Assembly (NCBI GenBank): GCA_947378305.1
Contig: CANCJJ010000007.1
Span: 48,620-112,619 of the forward strand
DNA: 64,000 nucleotides
Origin: Phenylobacterium aquaticum
Lineage (GTDB): Bacteria; Pseudomonadota; Alphaproteobacteria; Caulobacterales; Caulobacteraceae
Reading direction: 5' to 3'
Below, in pieces: positions 47,913-58,209 of the stretch. Every line of letters starts with the position of its first letter. Within the stretch, counting starts at the first letter, position 1. Made by a program: the position numbers and the translations under genes. The notes beneath the pieces were generated by a model, which had not been told where the DNA came from, made no database searches, and saw only the letters and a program-made list of their open reading frames with translations.

Positions 47913-49859
47913 ATGACCACCTCGGCAGAAGCAGAAGCCCCGGAAACCACCACCAGCGACGGTCCCCTGCTGGATCTCACGGATGCGGGCGTCAAGAAGT
48001 TCATCAAACAGGCCAAGGCCCGTGGTTACGTCACCATGGACGAGCTCAACAAGGTCCTGCCCTCTGAGGAAGTGACCTCCGAGGCCATTGAAGACACCCT
48101 GGCCATGCTGTCCGAAATGGGCGTCAATGTTGTCGAGGCCGAGGAAGACGCCGAGGGCGGCGATGTCGTCGTGCGCGAAGAAACCGCCATTGTCGAAACC
48201 CCCAAGGAAGCGGCCTATGACCGCACCGATGATCCGGTGCGGATGTATCTGCGGGAAATGGGGTCGGTGGAACTCCTGTCCCGTGAAGGCGAAATCGCCA
48301 TTGCCAAGCGCATTGAAGCGGGCCGCGACACCATGATCCGCGGGCTCTGCGAAAGTGCCCTGACCTTTGAGGCCATTATGGTCTGGCGCGAGGAGCTCGG
48401 TACCGGCCGTATTCTGCTCCGCGAAGTCATCGACCTTGAGCAGACCTATGGCGGTATCAATGCCGCTGCAGCCGCCGAGGCCCTGGCAAATGCGCCTGCG
48501 GAGGATGAGGAGGTCGATGCCGAGGTGACGGCCGACGGCGAAAATATCGCCAAGTCTGAATCCGATGATGACGATGACTTCGATGACGGCGCGGGCCCCA
48601 CCATCAGCGCCATGGAAGGTGAATTGCGCGAAGGGGTCATGGTCACCCTGGACGCCATCGCCCTGGAATTCGATTCCTTCCGGGCCCTGCAGGAGAAGCT
48701 GGTCGGCAAACGCCTGAAGGGCGAGGACCTGTCCGCCGCCGATCGCGAGGCCCATGCCACAGCCAGCGTCGCGATTGTCCAGCATCTGAAGACCCTGAAG
48801 CTGAACAATAACCGGATCGAAGCCCTGGTTGAACAGCTCTATGCGATCAACAAGCGTCTCATGGGTCTGGAAGGCCGGCTTCTGCGTCTGGCGGACAGCT
48901 ATGGTATTTCCCGTTCCGAATTCCTGAAGGCCTATTTCGGAGCCGAGCTGCATCCGAACTGGAGCGACCAGGTCAAGACCATGGGCGTTCGCTGGACCAA
49001 GTTTGCGGAAAATGATGCCGTCCAGATCTCGGCTATCCGGAACGAAATCGCGGCCCTCGCCACCGAGTCCGGCGTCCCGATCGATGACTATCGCCGCATT
49101 GTCCACACCGTCCAGAAGGGCGAGCGGGAGGCCCGTCAGGCCAAGAAGGAAATGGTCGAGGCCAACCTGCGTCTGGTTATTTCCATTGCCAAAAAGTACA
49201 CGAATAGAGGCCTTCAATTCCTTGATCTTATTCAGGAAGGTAATATTGGCCTCATGAAGGCGGTGGACAAGTTTGAATACCGCCGTGGCTATAAGTTTTC
49301 GACCTATGCCACCTGGTGGATTCGTCAGGCCATTACCCGCTCGATCGCCGACCAGGCTCGCACCATCCGGATCCCGGTCCACATGATCGAGACCATCAAC
49401 AAGATCGTCCGGACCTCCCGGCAGATGCTCCATGAGATCGGTCGCGAACCGACGCCGGAAGAGCTGTCCGAGAAACTGGCCATGCCGCTCGAAAAGGTCC
49501 GCAAGGTCCTGAAGATTGCCAAGGAGCCCATCAGCCTCGAAACCCCGATCGGTGATGAGGAAGACTCCCACCTCGGTGACTTCATTGAGGACAAGAATGC
49601 GATCTTGCCCATCGATGCGGCCATTCAGTCAAACCTGCGGGAAACCACAACCCGGGTCCTGGCGTCCCTGACGCCCCGGGAAGAGCGGGTCCTGCGCATG
49701 CGTTTCGGCATTGGCATGAACACCGACCACACCCTTGAGGAAGTCGGCCAACAGTTCAGCGTGACCCGTGAGCGGATCCGGCAGATTGAAGCCAAGGCCC
49801 TGCGCAAGCTCAAGCACCCCAGCCGCAGCCGCAAGTTGCGCAGCTTCCTCGACAGCTAG
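47913..49859 (+). CDS. rpoD: RNA polymerase sigma factor RpoD (sigma-70/73)
   Basis: A 648-residue principal sigma factor. Region 1.1 is [34 protein letters not shown], and region 1.2 is [29 protein letters not shown]. Then come the acidic non-conserved region, region 2 with [38 protein letters not shown], region 3, and region 4 with [30 protein letters not shown]. The ATG at 47913 has GGAGA upstream; upstream TTG/ATG starts at 47856/47865 are less likely. A run of A/T-ending codons covers region 2 (49170-49250). It is paired with dnaG as in the macromolecular-synthesis operon, without rpsU. Confidence 0.96.
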   Translation: MTTSAEAEAPETTTSDGPLLDLTDAGVKKFIKQAKARGYVTMDELNKVLPSEEVTSEAIEDTLAMLSEMGVNVVEAEEDAEGGDVVVREETAIVETPKEAAYDRTDDPVRMYLREMGSVELLSREGEIAIAKRIEAGRDTMIRGLCESALTFEAIMVWREELGTGRILLREVIDLEQTYGGINAAAAAEALANAPAEDEEVDAEVTADGENIAKSESDDDDDFDDGAGPTISAMEGELREGVMVTLDAIALEFDSFRALQEKLVGKRLKGEDLSAADREAHATASVAIVQHLKTLKLNNNRIEALVEQLYAINKRLMGLEGRLLRLADSYGISRSEFLKAYFGAELHPNWSDQVKTMGVRWTKFAENDAVQISAIRNEIAALATESGVPIDDYRRIVHTVQKGEREARQAKKEMVEANLRLVISIAKKYTNRGLQFLDLIQEGNIGLMKAVDKFEYRRGYKFSTYATWWIRQAITRSIADQARTIRIPVHMIETINKIVRTSRQMLHEIGREPTPEELSEKLAMPLEKVRKVLKIAKEPISLETPIGDEEDSHLGDFIEDKNAILPIDAAIQSNLRETTTRVLASLTPREERVLRMRFGIGMNTDHTLEEVGQQFSVTRERIRQIEAKALRKLKHPSRSRKLRSFLDS

Positions 49860-49865
49860 GCTGCC

Positions 49866-50480
49866 TTAGGCATAGTTGAAGCTGATGGAAATTCGCGGGG
49901 TCTTCGCCTGGTTGGCGGGGACCTCGTGCCTCAGCCAACTCTCCCACATGAAGACGGTGCCAGGGTCCGGCTGGAGATAGACAAAGGTCTGCTCCGGTTC
50001 GGGGGCCTCTGCCGTGCGCGACGGAGCCGCCATCATCATGGGCAGGCGGGGGTCTTCCAGCCGAAGGGCGCTGGCCCCGGGCGGGGTGGCGACGTAAACT
50101 GTGCCGGAGAGGACGCTATGGGGGTGGATGTGGCCGCTGTGGCTCGCCCCCGGCTTCAGAATATTGACCCAGAGGCTATCGAGCTTCAGTCGGCGTCCGC
50201 CCAGGTCCAGATGGAGCCCCTCTGCAAATCTTGCGGTATGGCGATCCAGTTTTGACTTTAGTTGACCGAAGACACTCGCCCGCTGGGGCAGATCATTCAG
50301 GGAGGCATAAGAGGTATAGCCGCCATAGCCTTTTTCGCGACACCAGGCCCGGCCAGCCAGGTCTTCCTGGGCCAGCATTTGGCAGGCCTCTTGAAGCTCA
50401 GAATTAAAGTCGGCAAAGGCCTTTTCGCCAGCCAGGCTGGCTTCATAGACTTGGGTGACGAATAGCGGGCGCAAGGACAT
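49866..50480 (-). CDS. 2OG-Fe(II) oxygenase-like protein (TIGR02466 type)
   Basis: A 204-residue protein of the TIGR02466 family, a group with a putative 2-oxoglutarate/Fe(II) oxygenase fold. VNILKPGASHSGHIHPHSVLSGTVYVATPPGASALRLEDPR carries the first metal His region. VFMWESWLRHEVPANQAKTPRISISFNYA has the distal His and the 2-oxoglutarate-binding Arg. The substrate is unknown. Its 3' end faces the rpoD stop with six bases between. Confidence 0.78.
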   Translation of the reverse strand: MSLRPLFVTQVYEASLAGEKAFADFNSELQEACQMLAQEDLAGRAWCREKGYGGYTSYASLNDLPQRASVFGQLKSKLDRHTARFAEGLHLDLGGRRLKLDSLWVNILKPGASHSGHIHPHSVLSGTVYVATPPGASALRLEDPRLPMMMAAPSRTAEAPEPEQTFVYLQPDPGTVFMWESWLRHEVPANQAKTPRISISFNYA

Positions 50481-50529
50481 GCCTATGGGCTAGTGCGCCC
50501 TTGGCCGAATGTCAAAAGACCCCGTGGGC

Positions 50530-50757
50530 TCAGGCCTTGATGTCCAGCAGGCTGCCCATCATGTCATCGGCGGTCTTCAGCACGCCCGCATTGGCCTTGA
50601 AGGCAATCTTGGCCTCGATGGTGTTGACGGTTTCCGTTGCCAGATCGACCTTGGAATCCGGATCGGCCATTTTTGAAATCTGCTTGGCAGCCTGATCCAG
50701 GCGGGCTGTCGCGGCCTGGAGTCCCGCCTGGCTTGTGGCGATGGCAGACATTGTCAT
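50530..50757 (-). CDS. small flagellar rod/hook-like protein
   Basis: A 75-residue protein that looks like a flagellar rod protein reduced to its two terminal helices. The N-terminus SAIATSQAGLQAATARLDQAAKQISKM resembles the rod/hook N-helix. The C-terminus DLATETVNTIEAKIAFKANAGVLKTADDMMGSLLDIK matches the C-terminal helix of FlgG/FlgE-type proteins. Nothing lies between. It is far from the hook cluster. A second ATG at 50751 is possible. Function is not assigned; it may be a rod accessory. Confidence 0.65.
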   Translation of the reverse strand: MTMSAIATSQAGLQAATARLDQAAKQISKMADPDSKVDLATETVNTIEAKIAFKANAGVLKTADDMMGSLLDIKA

Positions 50758-50794
50758 GGTTCAGGCCCTTATCCGACTTCCTGCCACTTAGACT

Positions 50795-52057
50795 CTAAAG
50801 GCTGGCCTTGCCAAGGGCGGCATAGGTCAGTTTCTGGAACATGGGCAGGGCGGCGCGGCCGCCCATGCGCTGGCCTGTCGCAAGCTGGCTGGCGGACTCG
50901 GGACCAAGCTCCATGGAGTTCTGGATCAGGTAGATCATGACCATGTCTTCCTCAGGGTCGGCCTGCCACCAGGTCCCGAAGGCGCCGGGCCAGCCAAAAG
51001 CGCCCTTGGAGCCCGCGCCCATCCAGGCCTGCTTCTCCGGGTCCGCAATCACCGAAACGCCCAGGCCAAAGGTCTGGCCCATCCAGAAGGGGATGCCCAT
51101 GAAGGGGATTTCGCGCTGGGCCGGGGTCAGGTGATCGGACACCATCAGGTCGAAGGTCTCCGGGCGGATCAGGCGAAGGCCATTGAGTTCTCCCCGGTTC
51201 AGCATCAGTCGGGCAAAGGCCAGATAGTCATCTGCCGTGGAGATCAGGCCGCCGCCGCCTGCGCAGAAGGCGGGCGAGGCGTCTTCATGAGGAAAGGACA
51301 CATCCTTCAAGGTGTCTGTTTCCGGGTCGATCTTGTAGAGGCTGGCCATGCGATTGCGCTTTTCCGGCGGGCACCAGAAATCCGTGTCCGTCATGCCCAG
51401 GGGATCGAGGATCCGGGTCTTGATCAGGTCACGATAGGGCATTCCGGCAATCCGGCCGATCAGAAAACCCAGAACATCGGTCGCGTGGCTGTAATGGAAT
51501 CTTTCCCCCGGCGCATAGCTGAGAGGCAGGGTGGCCAGTCTCTCCATCCACTGGTCGGGACCATGCGGTCCACCCAGGGGCGGGCCCAAAACCTCATGAT
51601 AGGCGTGGGCAATCGGGCCCATGGAGGTAAATCCATAGGCCAAGCCGGACCTGTGGGTCATCAGGTCTTCAATGGTGATGTCGCGGGGGGCATCATAGAC
51701 CTCGTCCAGCGGGCCCGTCGCGGACTTCAGAACCTTCATGTTTGAAAATTCAGGGGCCCATTTGGTGATGGGGTCGTCCAGCTTCAGCCGGCCCTCTTCC
51801 ATCAGCATGAGGGTTGCCACCGAGGTGATGGGCTTGGTCATGGAGGCGATGCGGAACAGGGTGTCTCGGGTCATGGGCTGGCCCGAGGCCAGATCGCGCT
51901 TGCCCAAGGTGTTCAATTGGACCACCTCACCCTTGCGCCAGATCAGGGTGACAAACCCTGACAGATCGCCTGCCTCGACGACGCCCTGGAGGGCCACGGG
52001 AATCTGGCCCAGAAGGCTCATGTCAATGGCGGTCGTACCGGATGCCTGGCTGTTCAA
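50795..52057 (-). CDS. serine hydrolase, class C beta-lactamase fold
   Basis: A protein of about 420 residues. The SxxK nucleophile is Ser72-Met-Thr-Lys75 in FRIASMTKPITS, and the second motif is Tyr-Ser-His in GERFHYSHATDVLG (about residue 180). The third motif region is near GAGSKGAFGWPGAFGT. No signal peptide is seen, so it is probably a cytoplasmic esterase or peptidase rather than a beta-lactamase. The start is uncertain: a TTG at 52057 has GGGGAGA at good spacing, and an ATG at 52021 has none. Confidence 0.82.
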   Translation of the reverse strand: MNSQASGTTAIDMSLLGQIPVALQGVVEAGDLSGFVTLIWRKGEVVQLNTLGKRDLASGQPMTRDTLFRIASMTKPITSVATLMLMEEGRLKLDDPITKWAPEFSNMKVLKSATGPLDEVYDAPRDITIEDLMTHRSGLAYGFTSMGPIAHAYHEVLGPPLGGPHGPDQWMERLATLPLSYAPGERFHYSHATDVLGFLIGRIAGMPYRDLIKTRILDPLGMTDTDFWCPPEKRNRMASLYKIDPETDTLKDVSFPHEDASPAFCAGGGGLISTADDYLAFARLMLNRGELNGLRLIRPETFDLMVSDHLTPAQREIPFMGIPFWMGQTFGLGVSVIADPEKQAWMGAGSKGAFGWPGAFGTWWQADPEEDMVMIYLIQNSMELGPESASQLATGQRMGGRAALPMFQKLTYAALGKASL

Positions 52058-52354
52058 GACCCTATCTCCCCTGAAAACCGGCAAGACCGGCTGGACCTAG
52101 TGTCGCTCGCCTCAGGCCCAGGGGTCAATGGCCCATTCGTTCCCCCCGTCTCTGCGCATGCGGGAGAGATGGTCGAGGTTGTGCACCGTTTGTCCACTGA
52201 CTTCTGGGAGATTCGCCGATGGATCGGTCTTCCGGCCCCCGTTTGCGCTTTTCCTGCCTCATATTCCCCGATAAGCCTTTAGCCTAACAACCGAATTCAC
52301 CTTGGGTTGAGGCGCGCCTCGATGCCTGGGCGAGGGCTTCTGGCGGGGCATGTC

Positions 52355-54520
52355 ATGACCATCGAGAGCGCATCCCTGACGACGGACGCCGGTCCCCGTG
52401 AGCCGGTTGGCCCTTCGGAAGACATGAGTGCGATCATGACTTCGCGTTCCCGACCGGTGCCTGCGCCGGAGGGATGGCCGGTCTATTTGGCGGCATGTTT
52501 TGTCTCCGCCGTCTGGGCCTGCGGGCCCCTGGCCTTTGCGCTTGGCTATCAGCGCAATGGCGCGGCCATGAGCCTGAGCGTGTTTGACATTGCCATGTTG
52601 GCGGCCATGGCCCTGGGGCCGGCAGCCATGGTTTGGATCGGGGCCTATTTCATCCAGCAGGGACGAGTCCTGCGCCATGAGACGGGGCGGGCTCGGAAGC
52701 TGGCCGACGAGATGGTGGCCCCGGCCCTGACGGCGGCGCTGGATGCCAACCAGATTGTGCGCGCCCTCCAGGCGGAACTGGCCACGGCGGCGGAAACGTC
52801 CGAGGCGGCCAACCGCGCCCTGAACGATCTGCGAGCCGCCCTGGCCGGGGAAAGTGCCCGGCTGATCGAGGCCTCGACTGAAACCGTGCGGGTGGCCAGC
52901 GATCTGGCCGCAAGCCTGGGCAATGAACGCGAGGCCATGTCCGGGATGGCCCGGACCCTGGATGCCCAGTCCGCCTCTGTGACGGAAAGCATTAATCGTC
53001 AGGCCCGACTGGTGGCCGATGCCGCAGACCTGGCCGAAACCCAGATGCGGGAGGCCGAGGCCTCTCTGGCCGCGCGCTCGGCGGGCATGACGGCCGCTGC
53101 CGCCCTGGCCGGCGATGTGGCCCGCCATGCCAGCGAAGACCTGTCCGAACAGACCCAGCAACTGGAAGCCGCCATCCGGCGCGTGACCGGCCAACTTGCC
53201 GACGCCGAGGGCAATCTCGCCGAGCAGCGTGCCGCCCTGGTCCAGGCCGGGCGGAGTCTCAAGGCCGAGCAGGAGGCCCTGGCGGTCCAGATTTTGGGGC
53301 AGTCCGCCCAACTTTCCGACCATAGCGGCCGGATAAATGCCTCAGCCGCCGAGATGCGCGACTGGGCGAGCCGGGGCGGCGAGGCGCTTCAGGCCTTGAT
53401 AGCGGAAACAGAAGCCCGACTTCGCGACCTGGTGGCCTCGGCCCAGGCGGAGCGGGAAGACTTGGGGCAGGCCAGTGTGCGGGCCATTGAGGCGGTCTCC
53501 CTGGCGGCCGCCAAGGAACGCGCCCTGATTGAATCCCAGACCCGGGCATCGATCCTGGCCTTGGGCGAGGCGGCGGACAAGACCCGGCAGGCCACGGAAA
53601 ATCAGGCCGCCACGGCCCGCGCCCAGGCCGAGAGCCTGTCCGAAGCGGCCTTCACCGCCGGACAGAAGGCCAATCAGGTTTTTGATGCCCGTCTGGCCGA
53701 GGCCCGGGCCCTGATCGAGCAGTCCAGCCGTATGGCAGCCCAGGCAGGGCTCGAAACGCCGGTGGTTAGCCCGGTGGTGCCTGAAGCCAAGACCCCTGAG
53801 CCGAAGGCGGCCGCAGCGGCAACCGCGCGTCCGGCTCCGCCCCCGACCCCGCCCAAGACCCCGCCCGCCCCGGCGGCTGAGGCCGATTTGCAGGACCGGG
53901 TCCGGCGGAATTTTGAAATGCTGAGCGAGGCGGTGAAGGACATGGGGGCGGCCACGGAGGCCGAGGCTCCGCTGGACCTGTTGTCCGGAGAGCGCCCGCG
54001 CCTGCGCCTGACCCCGACCGCCAGTGACGAGGAATTCAGCGACATCTTCGTCAAGGCCGGGGGTGCGGCCCTCGCGCAGGGGCCGCAGGAAGGACAGGCC
54101 TGGACCTGGAAGGACCTGCTGAACGCGATTGACGAGTCCCCGGCCAATGATGCCGCCGTGGAGGACCTGCTGATGGAGGTTCTGGAAGACTTGCAGATTG
54201 ATCCGCTTGAAGTCCTGCCCTTCAGCCGGGTGGACCAGGCGGCGGCCAGTCTGCAAAGGCTGGATGGCGAGGGCGCGCGCAGGGTGGTGCGACGGGTGGC
54301 CCCGGCTGAGGTTCGTCAGTTGAGCCGTCGGCTGATGTCGGATGAGCGCATGCGCCGCAAGGCCCTGGGCTATCTGCAGGACTATCAGGATATTCTGGCC
54401 AAGGCCGTGGTGCGGGACCCGTCGGGCCGGGCGGTCTCTGACCTGCTGAATTCCCTGGCGGGGCGACTTTACCTTCTGACGGATTCGGCCGCAGCAGAGC
54501 TGGACCGCGGCGCGGCTTAA
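52355..54520 (+). CDS. TipN-like polarity protein (membrane, coiled coil)
   Basis: A 721-residue protein (start uncertain; ATGs at 52355 and 52424). Two membrane helices lie at about 42-64 and 77-99. They are followed by a very long Ala/Glu/Arg-rich coiled coil (about 105-470), a Pro/Ala-rich linker (about 480-540) and a compact C-terminal domain (about 590-720: [62 protein letters not shown]). This layout and the C-terminal domain match what I recall of TipN, the birth-scar protein that marks the new pole in Caulobacter. Its stop codon overlaps that of the convergent mutB. Confidence 0.55.
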   Translation: MTIESASLTTDAGPREPVGPSEDMSAIMTSRSRPVPAPEGWPVYLAACFVSAVWACGPLAFALGYQRNGAAMSLSVFDIAMLAAMALGPAAMVWIGAYFIQQGRVLRHETGRARKLADEMVAPALTAALDANQIVRALQAELATAAETSEAANRALNDLRAALAGESARLIEASTETVRVASDLAASLGNEREAMSGMARTLDAQSASVTESINRQARLVADAADLAETQMREAEASLAARSAGMTAAAALAGDVARHASEDLSEQTQQLEAAIRRVTGQLADAEGNLAEQRAALVQAGRSLKAEQEALAVQILGQSAQLSDHSGRINASAAEMRDWASRGGEALQALIAETEARLRDLVASAQAEREDLGQASVRAIEAVSLAAAKERALIESQTRASILALGEAADKTRQATENQAATARAQAESLSEAAFTAGQKANQVFDARLAEARALIEQSSRMAAQAGLETPVVSPVVPEAKTPEPKAAAAATARPAPPPTPPKTPPAPAAEADLQDRVRRNFEMLSEAVKDMGAATEAEAPLDLLSGERPRLRLTPTASDEEFSDIFVKAGGAALAQGPQEGQAWTWKDLLNAIDESPANDAAVEDLLMEVLEDLQIDPLEVLPFSRVDQAAASLQRLDGEGARRVVRRVAPAEVRQLSRRLMSDERMRRKALGYLQDYQDILAKAVVRDPSGRAVSDLLNSLAGRLYLLTDSAAAELDRGAA

Positions 54521-56673
54521 GGTTTGTTTCCGCCCAGCTGGGTGTAGCCCAGGGCTTCGTTGAGGCGATCCAGGACTTCGATGGCAGCCTCCGGGATAAC
54601 CGTGCCGGGGGTGAAGATGGCGGCGACGCCTGCATCGCGCAGGGCCTGGAAGTCCTCGGGCGGAATGACCCCGCCGACCACCACCAGTATGTCTGGCCGT
54701 CCCAGTTTCGCCAGTTCGGCCTTGAGTTCCGGCACGAGGGTCAGGTGACCGGCGGCCAGGGAGCTTGCGCCGACCAGATGCACGCCGTTTTGCACGGCCA
54801 GGGCGGCGGCCTCGGCGGGGGTCTGGAAGAGGTTTCCGATGTCGACGTCGAAGCCGAGGTCAGTGAAGCCCGAGGCAATGACCTTCTGGCCCCGGTCATG
54901 GCCGTCCTGGCCCATCTTGGCGACGAGAATGCGGGGTTTGCGACCGTCCGTACTGGCAAATTCCGCCGTCATGGCCTGGGCGCGCCGCCCGGCAGGGGTG
55001 TCGCCCGCCTCGCGGAGATAGACGCCCTGAACGGCATCGGCCCGGGCCGCGTGGCGACCGAAGACCTGTTCGAGGGCCAGGGAAATTTCGCCCACTGTGG
55101 CCTTGGCCCGGGCGGCATTGACGGAGAGTTCCAGCAGGTTTGCCGATCCGCGCGCGCCTTCGGTCAGGGCGCTGAGGGCGGCGTCGACAGCGGCCGGATC
55201 GCGCTCGGCCTTGAGGCGGACCAGCTTTTCCAGCTGGCGCTCGCGCACGGCGGAATTGTCCACCTTGAGCATGGGAATGATGTCCAGGCTTTCGGGCTTG
55301 TAGCGATTGACCCCGACCACACTCTGACGCCCGGAATCGATCCGGGCCTGGGCGCGGGCGGAGGCCTCCTCGATGCGGCGCTTGGGCAGGCCGTCTTCGA
55401 TGGCCTTGGCCATGCCGCCCAGGGCCTCAACCTCGGCGATGTGGGTGAGGGCGCGACTGGCCAAATCGGCGGTCAGCCGCTCGACATAATAGGACCCGCC
55501 CCAGGGATCGATCACCCGGGTCTGGCCGCTTTCAAGTTGCAGGAAGAGCTGGGTATTGCGCGCGATCCGGGCGGAAAAGTCGGTGGGCAGGGCCAGGGCC
55601 TCGTCCAGGGAATTGGTGTGCAGGCTCTGGGTCTGGCCGCCCGTGGCCGCCATGGCCTCAATCAGGGTGCGGGGGACATTGTTGTAGACATCCGAGGCCG
55701 CCAGGCTCCAGCCGGAGGTCTGGGTATGGGCGCGCAGGGCCAGGGAGCGGGCATCCCTGGGCGCGAATTCCGCCTGCATGAGCTGTGCCCAGAGCAGGCG
55801 ACCGGCCCGCTGTTTGGCTATCTCCATGAAGGGGTTCATGCCCGCATTCCAGAAGAAGGACAGGCGCGGGGCGAAGGCGTCCACGTCCATGCCTGCGGCC
55901 ACGCCTGCGCGGACATATTCGATGCCGTCGGCCAGGGTATAGGCTAGCTCCAGGTCCAGGGTCGCCCCGGCTTCCTGGATGTGATAGCCGGAAATCGAGA
56001 TGGAATTGAACTTCGGCATTTCGCTCGAAGTATATGAAAAAATGTCAGAAATGATCCGCATTGAAGGTGCGGGTGGGTAGATATAGGTATTGCGGACCAG
56101 GAACTCCTTGAGGATGTCGTTCTGGATGGTCCCGGAGAGCTGGGCATGGCTCACGCCCTGTTCCTCCGCCGCGACAATATAGAGGGCGAGGATGGGCAGG
56201 ACCGCGCCATTCATGGTCATGGACACGCTCATCTTATCGAGGGGGATGCCGTCGAAGAGGGTGCGCATGTCGTAGATGCTGTCGATCGCCACGCCCGCCA
56301 TGCCGACATCGCCGGTAACGCGGGGATGGTCGGAATCATAGCCCCGATGGGTGGCCAGATCGAAGGCGATGGACAGGCCCATCTGGCCTGCCGCGAGGTT
56401 GCGCCGATAGAAGGCGTTGGAGTCTTCCGCCGTGGAAAATCCCGCATATTGGCGGATGGTCCAGGGGTTGGTCAGGTACATGGTGGGGTAGGGACCCCGG
56501 GTGAAGGGGGCGAGGCCGGGAAAGCCCGTGCTGGGCAGGTCGCGGACATCCTGGGGGCCGTAGCCCGGCTTGACGTCAATGCCCTCGGGCGTGGCCCAGA
56601 CGGGGCCGGGAATGGTTTGGGGCTCCGGGCCATCGGACAGGTCCAGGGTCGTGAAATCGGGGAACAGGCTCAT
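54517..56673 (-). CDS. mutB: methylmalonyl-CoA mutase large subunit
   Basis: A 718-residue B12-dependent mutase interconverting methylmalonyl-CoA and succinyl-CoA. The N-terminal TIM barrel binds CoA ([56 protein letters not shown]). The C-terminal B12-binding domain has the DxHxxG motif in [18 protein letters not shown]. The ATG at 56673 overlaps the mutA stop (ATGA). A short A/T-rich codon run occurs at about 56015-56095. Together with mutA it serves propionyl-CoA breakdown. Confidence 0.95.
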   Translation of the reverse strand: MSLFPDFTTLDLSDGPEPQTIPGPVWATPEGIDVKPGYGPQDVRDLPSTGFPGLAPFTRGPYPTMYLTNPWTIRQYAGFSTAEDSNAFYRRNLAAGQMGLSIAFDLATHRGYDSDHPRVTGDVGMAGVAIDSIYDMRTLFDGIPLDKMSVSMTMNGAVLPILALYIVAAEEQGVSHAQLSGTIQNDILKEFLVRNTYIYPPAPSMRIISDIFSYTSSEMPKFNSISISGYHIQEAGATLDLELAYTLADGIEYVRAGVAAGMDVDAFAPRLSFFWNAGMNPFMEIAKQRAGRLLWAQLMQAEFAPRDARSLALRAHTQTSGWSLAASDVYNNVPRTLIEAMAATGGQTQSLHTNSLDEALALPTDFSARIARNTQLFLQLESGQTRVIDPWGGSYYVERLTADLASRALTHIAEVEALGGMAKAIEDGLPKRRIEEASARAQARIDSGRQSVVGVNRYKPESLDIIPMLKVDNSAVRERQLEKLVRLKAERDPAAVDAALSALTEGARGSANLLELSVNAARAKATVGEISLALEQVFGRHAARADAVQGVYLREAGDTPAGRRAQAMTAEFASTDGRKPRILVAKMGQDGHDRGQKVIASGFTDLGFDVDIGNLFQTPAEAAALAVQNGVHLVGASSLAAGHLTLVPELKAELAKLGRPDILVVVGGVIPPEDFQALRDAGVAAIFTPGTVIPEAAIEVLDRLNEALGYTQLGGNKP

Positions 56674-58085
56674 GACTGCGTCTCCCACATCTGGGCCAGG
56701 CGGACGGGGACAAGGGGCGGGCAGTGGGTGTCGGGGCCAGGCTGGCGGGGGTCTGGCGCGGAGACCGGGCGACGGACCGCGCTGTCCACCTCGACAGGGG
56801 CCTGGGCCTCTGGCGGGAAGGCGGTGACACCGACAATGCCCGGCTTGCCTTCGGCCAGCCGGGCCGCATGGACCCGGGCGACCTCTGCGGCAATGTCTCC
56901 GGCTTCGAGGGCCGCGATCAGACCGCCCTTGGCCTCTATGGCCTGGACCTGGACCCAGGCGGCACGGGCGATTTCGTCGGTCAGGGCTTCGATATAACCC
57001 GATCCGGCGGCCGGATCGGTGACCCGCCCGAGATGGGCTTCTTCCATGAGGACCAGTTGGGCATTGCGGCTCTGGCGGCGGGCGAAGCGGGTGGGCAGGC
57101 CCATGGCATCGGTAAAGGTGCCCAGGATGATGGCATCCGCCCCGCCGAGGGCGGCACCTGCGCAGGCAGCACCCAGGCGGAGCATGTTGGTCCAGGGGTC
57201 CTGAACCGTGAGCATACGCCGGGAGGACCGGACCTCGATACGGGCCGGAAGGGTCACGCCGCAGGCCCGGGTCATGCGACCCCAAAGGGCGCGGGCGGCC
57301 CGGAGCTTGGCGATGGTCAGGAAATAGTCCCCGTCGGCGGCGAGGCCGAGATGGATCCCCTGCCAGGCCTGGGCCATGGGCAGGCCTGCATCGACCAGGG
57401 CGCGGGCATAGGTCAGGGCCGAGGCGGCGGCAAAGGCGACCTCGCCAGCATCTCCGCCACCGGCCTCGTGGACCGAACGACCACTGGCCAGGAAGAGGCC
57501 CGCCTGGGGATGGATGTCTGAGAGACGGACGGCGATGGCAGAGGCCTGGGCCAGATGGGCCGCGATGGGGCCGGGACTGGTGCCGGATCGGGCCAGGGTG
57601 CCCAGGGGGTCCATGTGGAAATGCAGGGGGGCCGCAGGCGAGCCCTTGGCCAGGGTGGCCAGCCAGTCAGCGACGGTCGGGGCGAGATAGCCCGCCTCCA
57701 TGCAGACCGGGGCCAGGTCGAGGATTACGCCCTGGAGGGCGCGTCCCAGATCGTCCACCGAGCCAATGGCCAGGCCGGTTTCGCCTGTGGGGTCGATGGT
57801 CAGGGAGATGGAGGCGGCCCCGCCCGTCAGGTCCTCCAGCAGGTTGGCATTTGCCCTTGCCGGGTCCGGATGGGCCGATGCGGCGCGCAGGTCCCAGGGG
57901 CGATCCAGGGTGCGGGGGGCAAAGTCGAGGCCGGGGGCGGTGGCGGGCGAATCGTAGAGGGGCTTGAAGGCCAAGCCTTCCGGCGTCGATCCGTTCAGGC
58001 TCTCAAGCGGTGCGCCCTTGAGGGTCTTTTCGACAAGCCGATGCCATTCGAGGGCGGGTGAGGGGACCTGGATTTCTTCACTCAT
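56670..58085 (-). CDS. mutA: methylmalonyl-CoA mutase small subunit
   Basis: A 471-residue MutA. It resembles the barrel of MutB but is shortened and lacks the B12-binding DxHxxG motif, as expected for the non-catalytic partner of the heterodimer. Blocks include [39 protein letters not shown] and [14 protein letters not shown] [26 protein letters not shown]. It is followed by mutB with an ATGA overlap. It is divergent from the flavin oxidoreductase at 58210. Confidence 0.9.
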   Translation of the reverse strand: MSEEIQVPSPALEWHRLVEKTLKGAPLESLNGSTPEGLAFKPLYDSPATAPGLDFAPRTLDRPWDLRAASAHPDPARANANLLEDLTGGAASISLTIDPTGETGLAIGSVDDLGRALQGVILDLAPVCMEAGYLAPTVADWLATLAKGSPAAPLHFHMDPLGTLARSGTSPGPIAAHLAQASAIAVRLSDIHPQAGLFLASGRSVHEAGGGDAGEVAFAAASALTYARALVDAGLPMAQAWQGIHLGLAADGDYFLTIAKLRAARALWGRMTRACGVTLPARIEVRSSRRMLTVQDPWTNMLRLGAACAGAALGGADAIILGTFTDAMGLPTRFARRQSRNAQLVLMEEAHLGRVTDPAAGSGYIEALTDEIARAAWVQVQAIEAKGGLIAALEAGDIAAEVARVHAARLAEGKPGIVGVTAFPPEAQAPVEVDSAVRRPVSAPDPRQPGPDTHCPPLVPVRLAQMWETQS

Positions 58086-58209
58086 GGGCAGAGTGATGGG
58101 CCGGACGGGGGGCGGGCGTCAAGCCGCTGCCCGGGGGCGATGCCAACTTGCCTTCGGACCGGCCTATGAATACCGTGCAAAAAACAGAGACAACCCAGAG
58201 GAATCCTTC

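Noticed and set aside
49170..49255. Low-GC segment of rpoD as a small insertion
   Set aside because: The encoded residues are the normal conserved sigma region 2 with no extra or missing residues, so only codon choice differs.
45786..49571. Very long open frames antisense to dnaG and rpoD
   Set aside because: They mirror real genes in a GC-rich genome, have no family sequence and no ribosome sites. The sense strand carries clear DnaG and RpoD motifs throughout.
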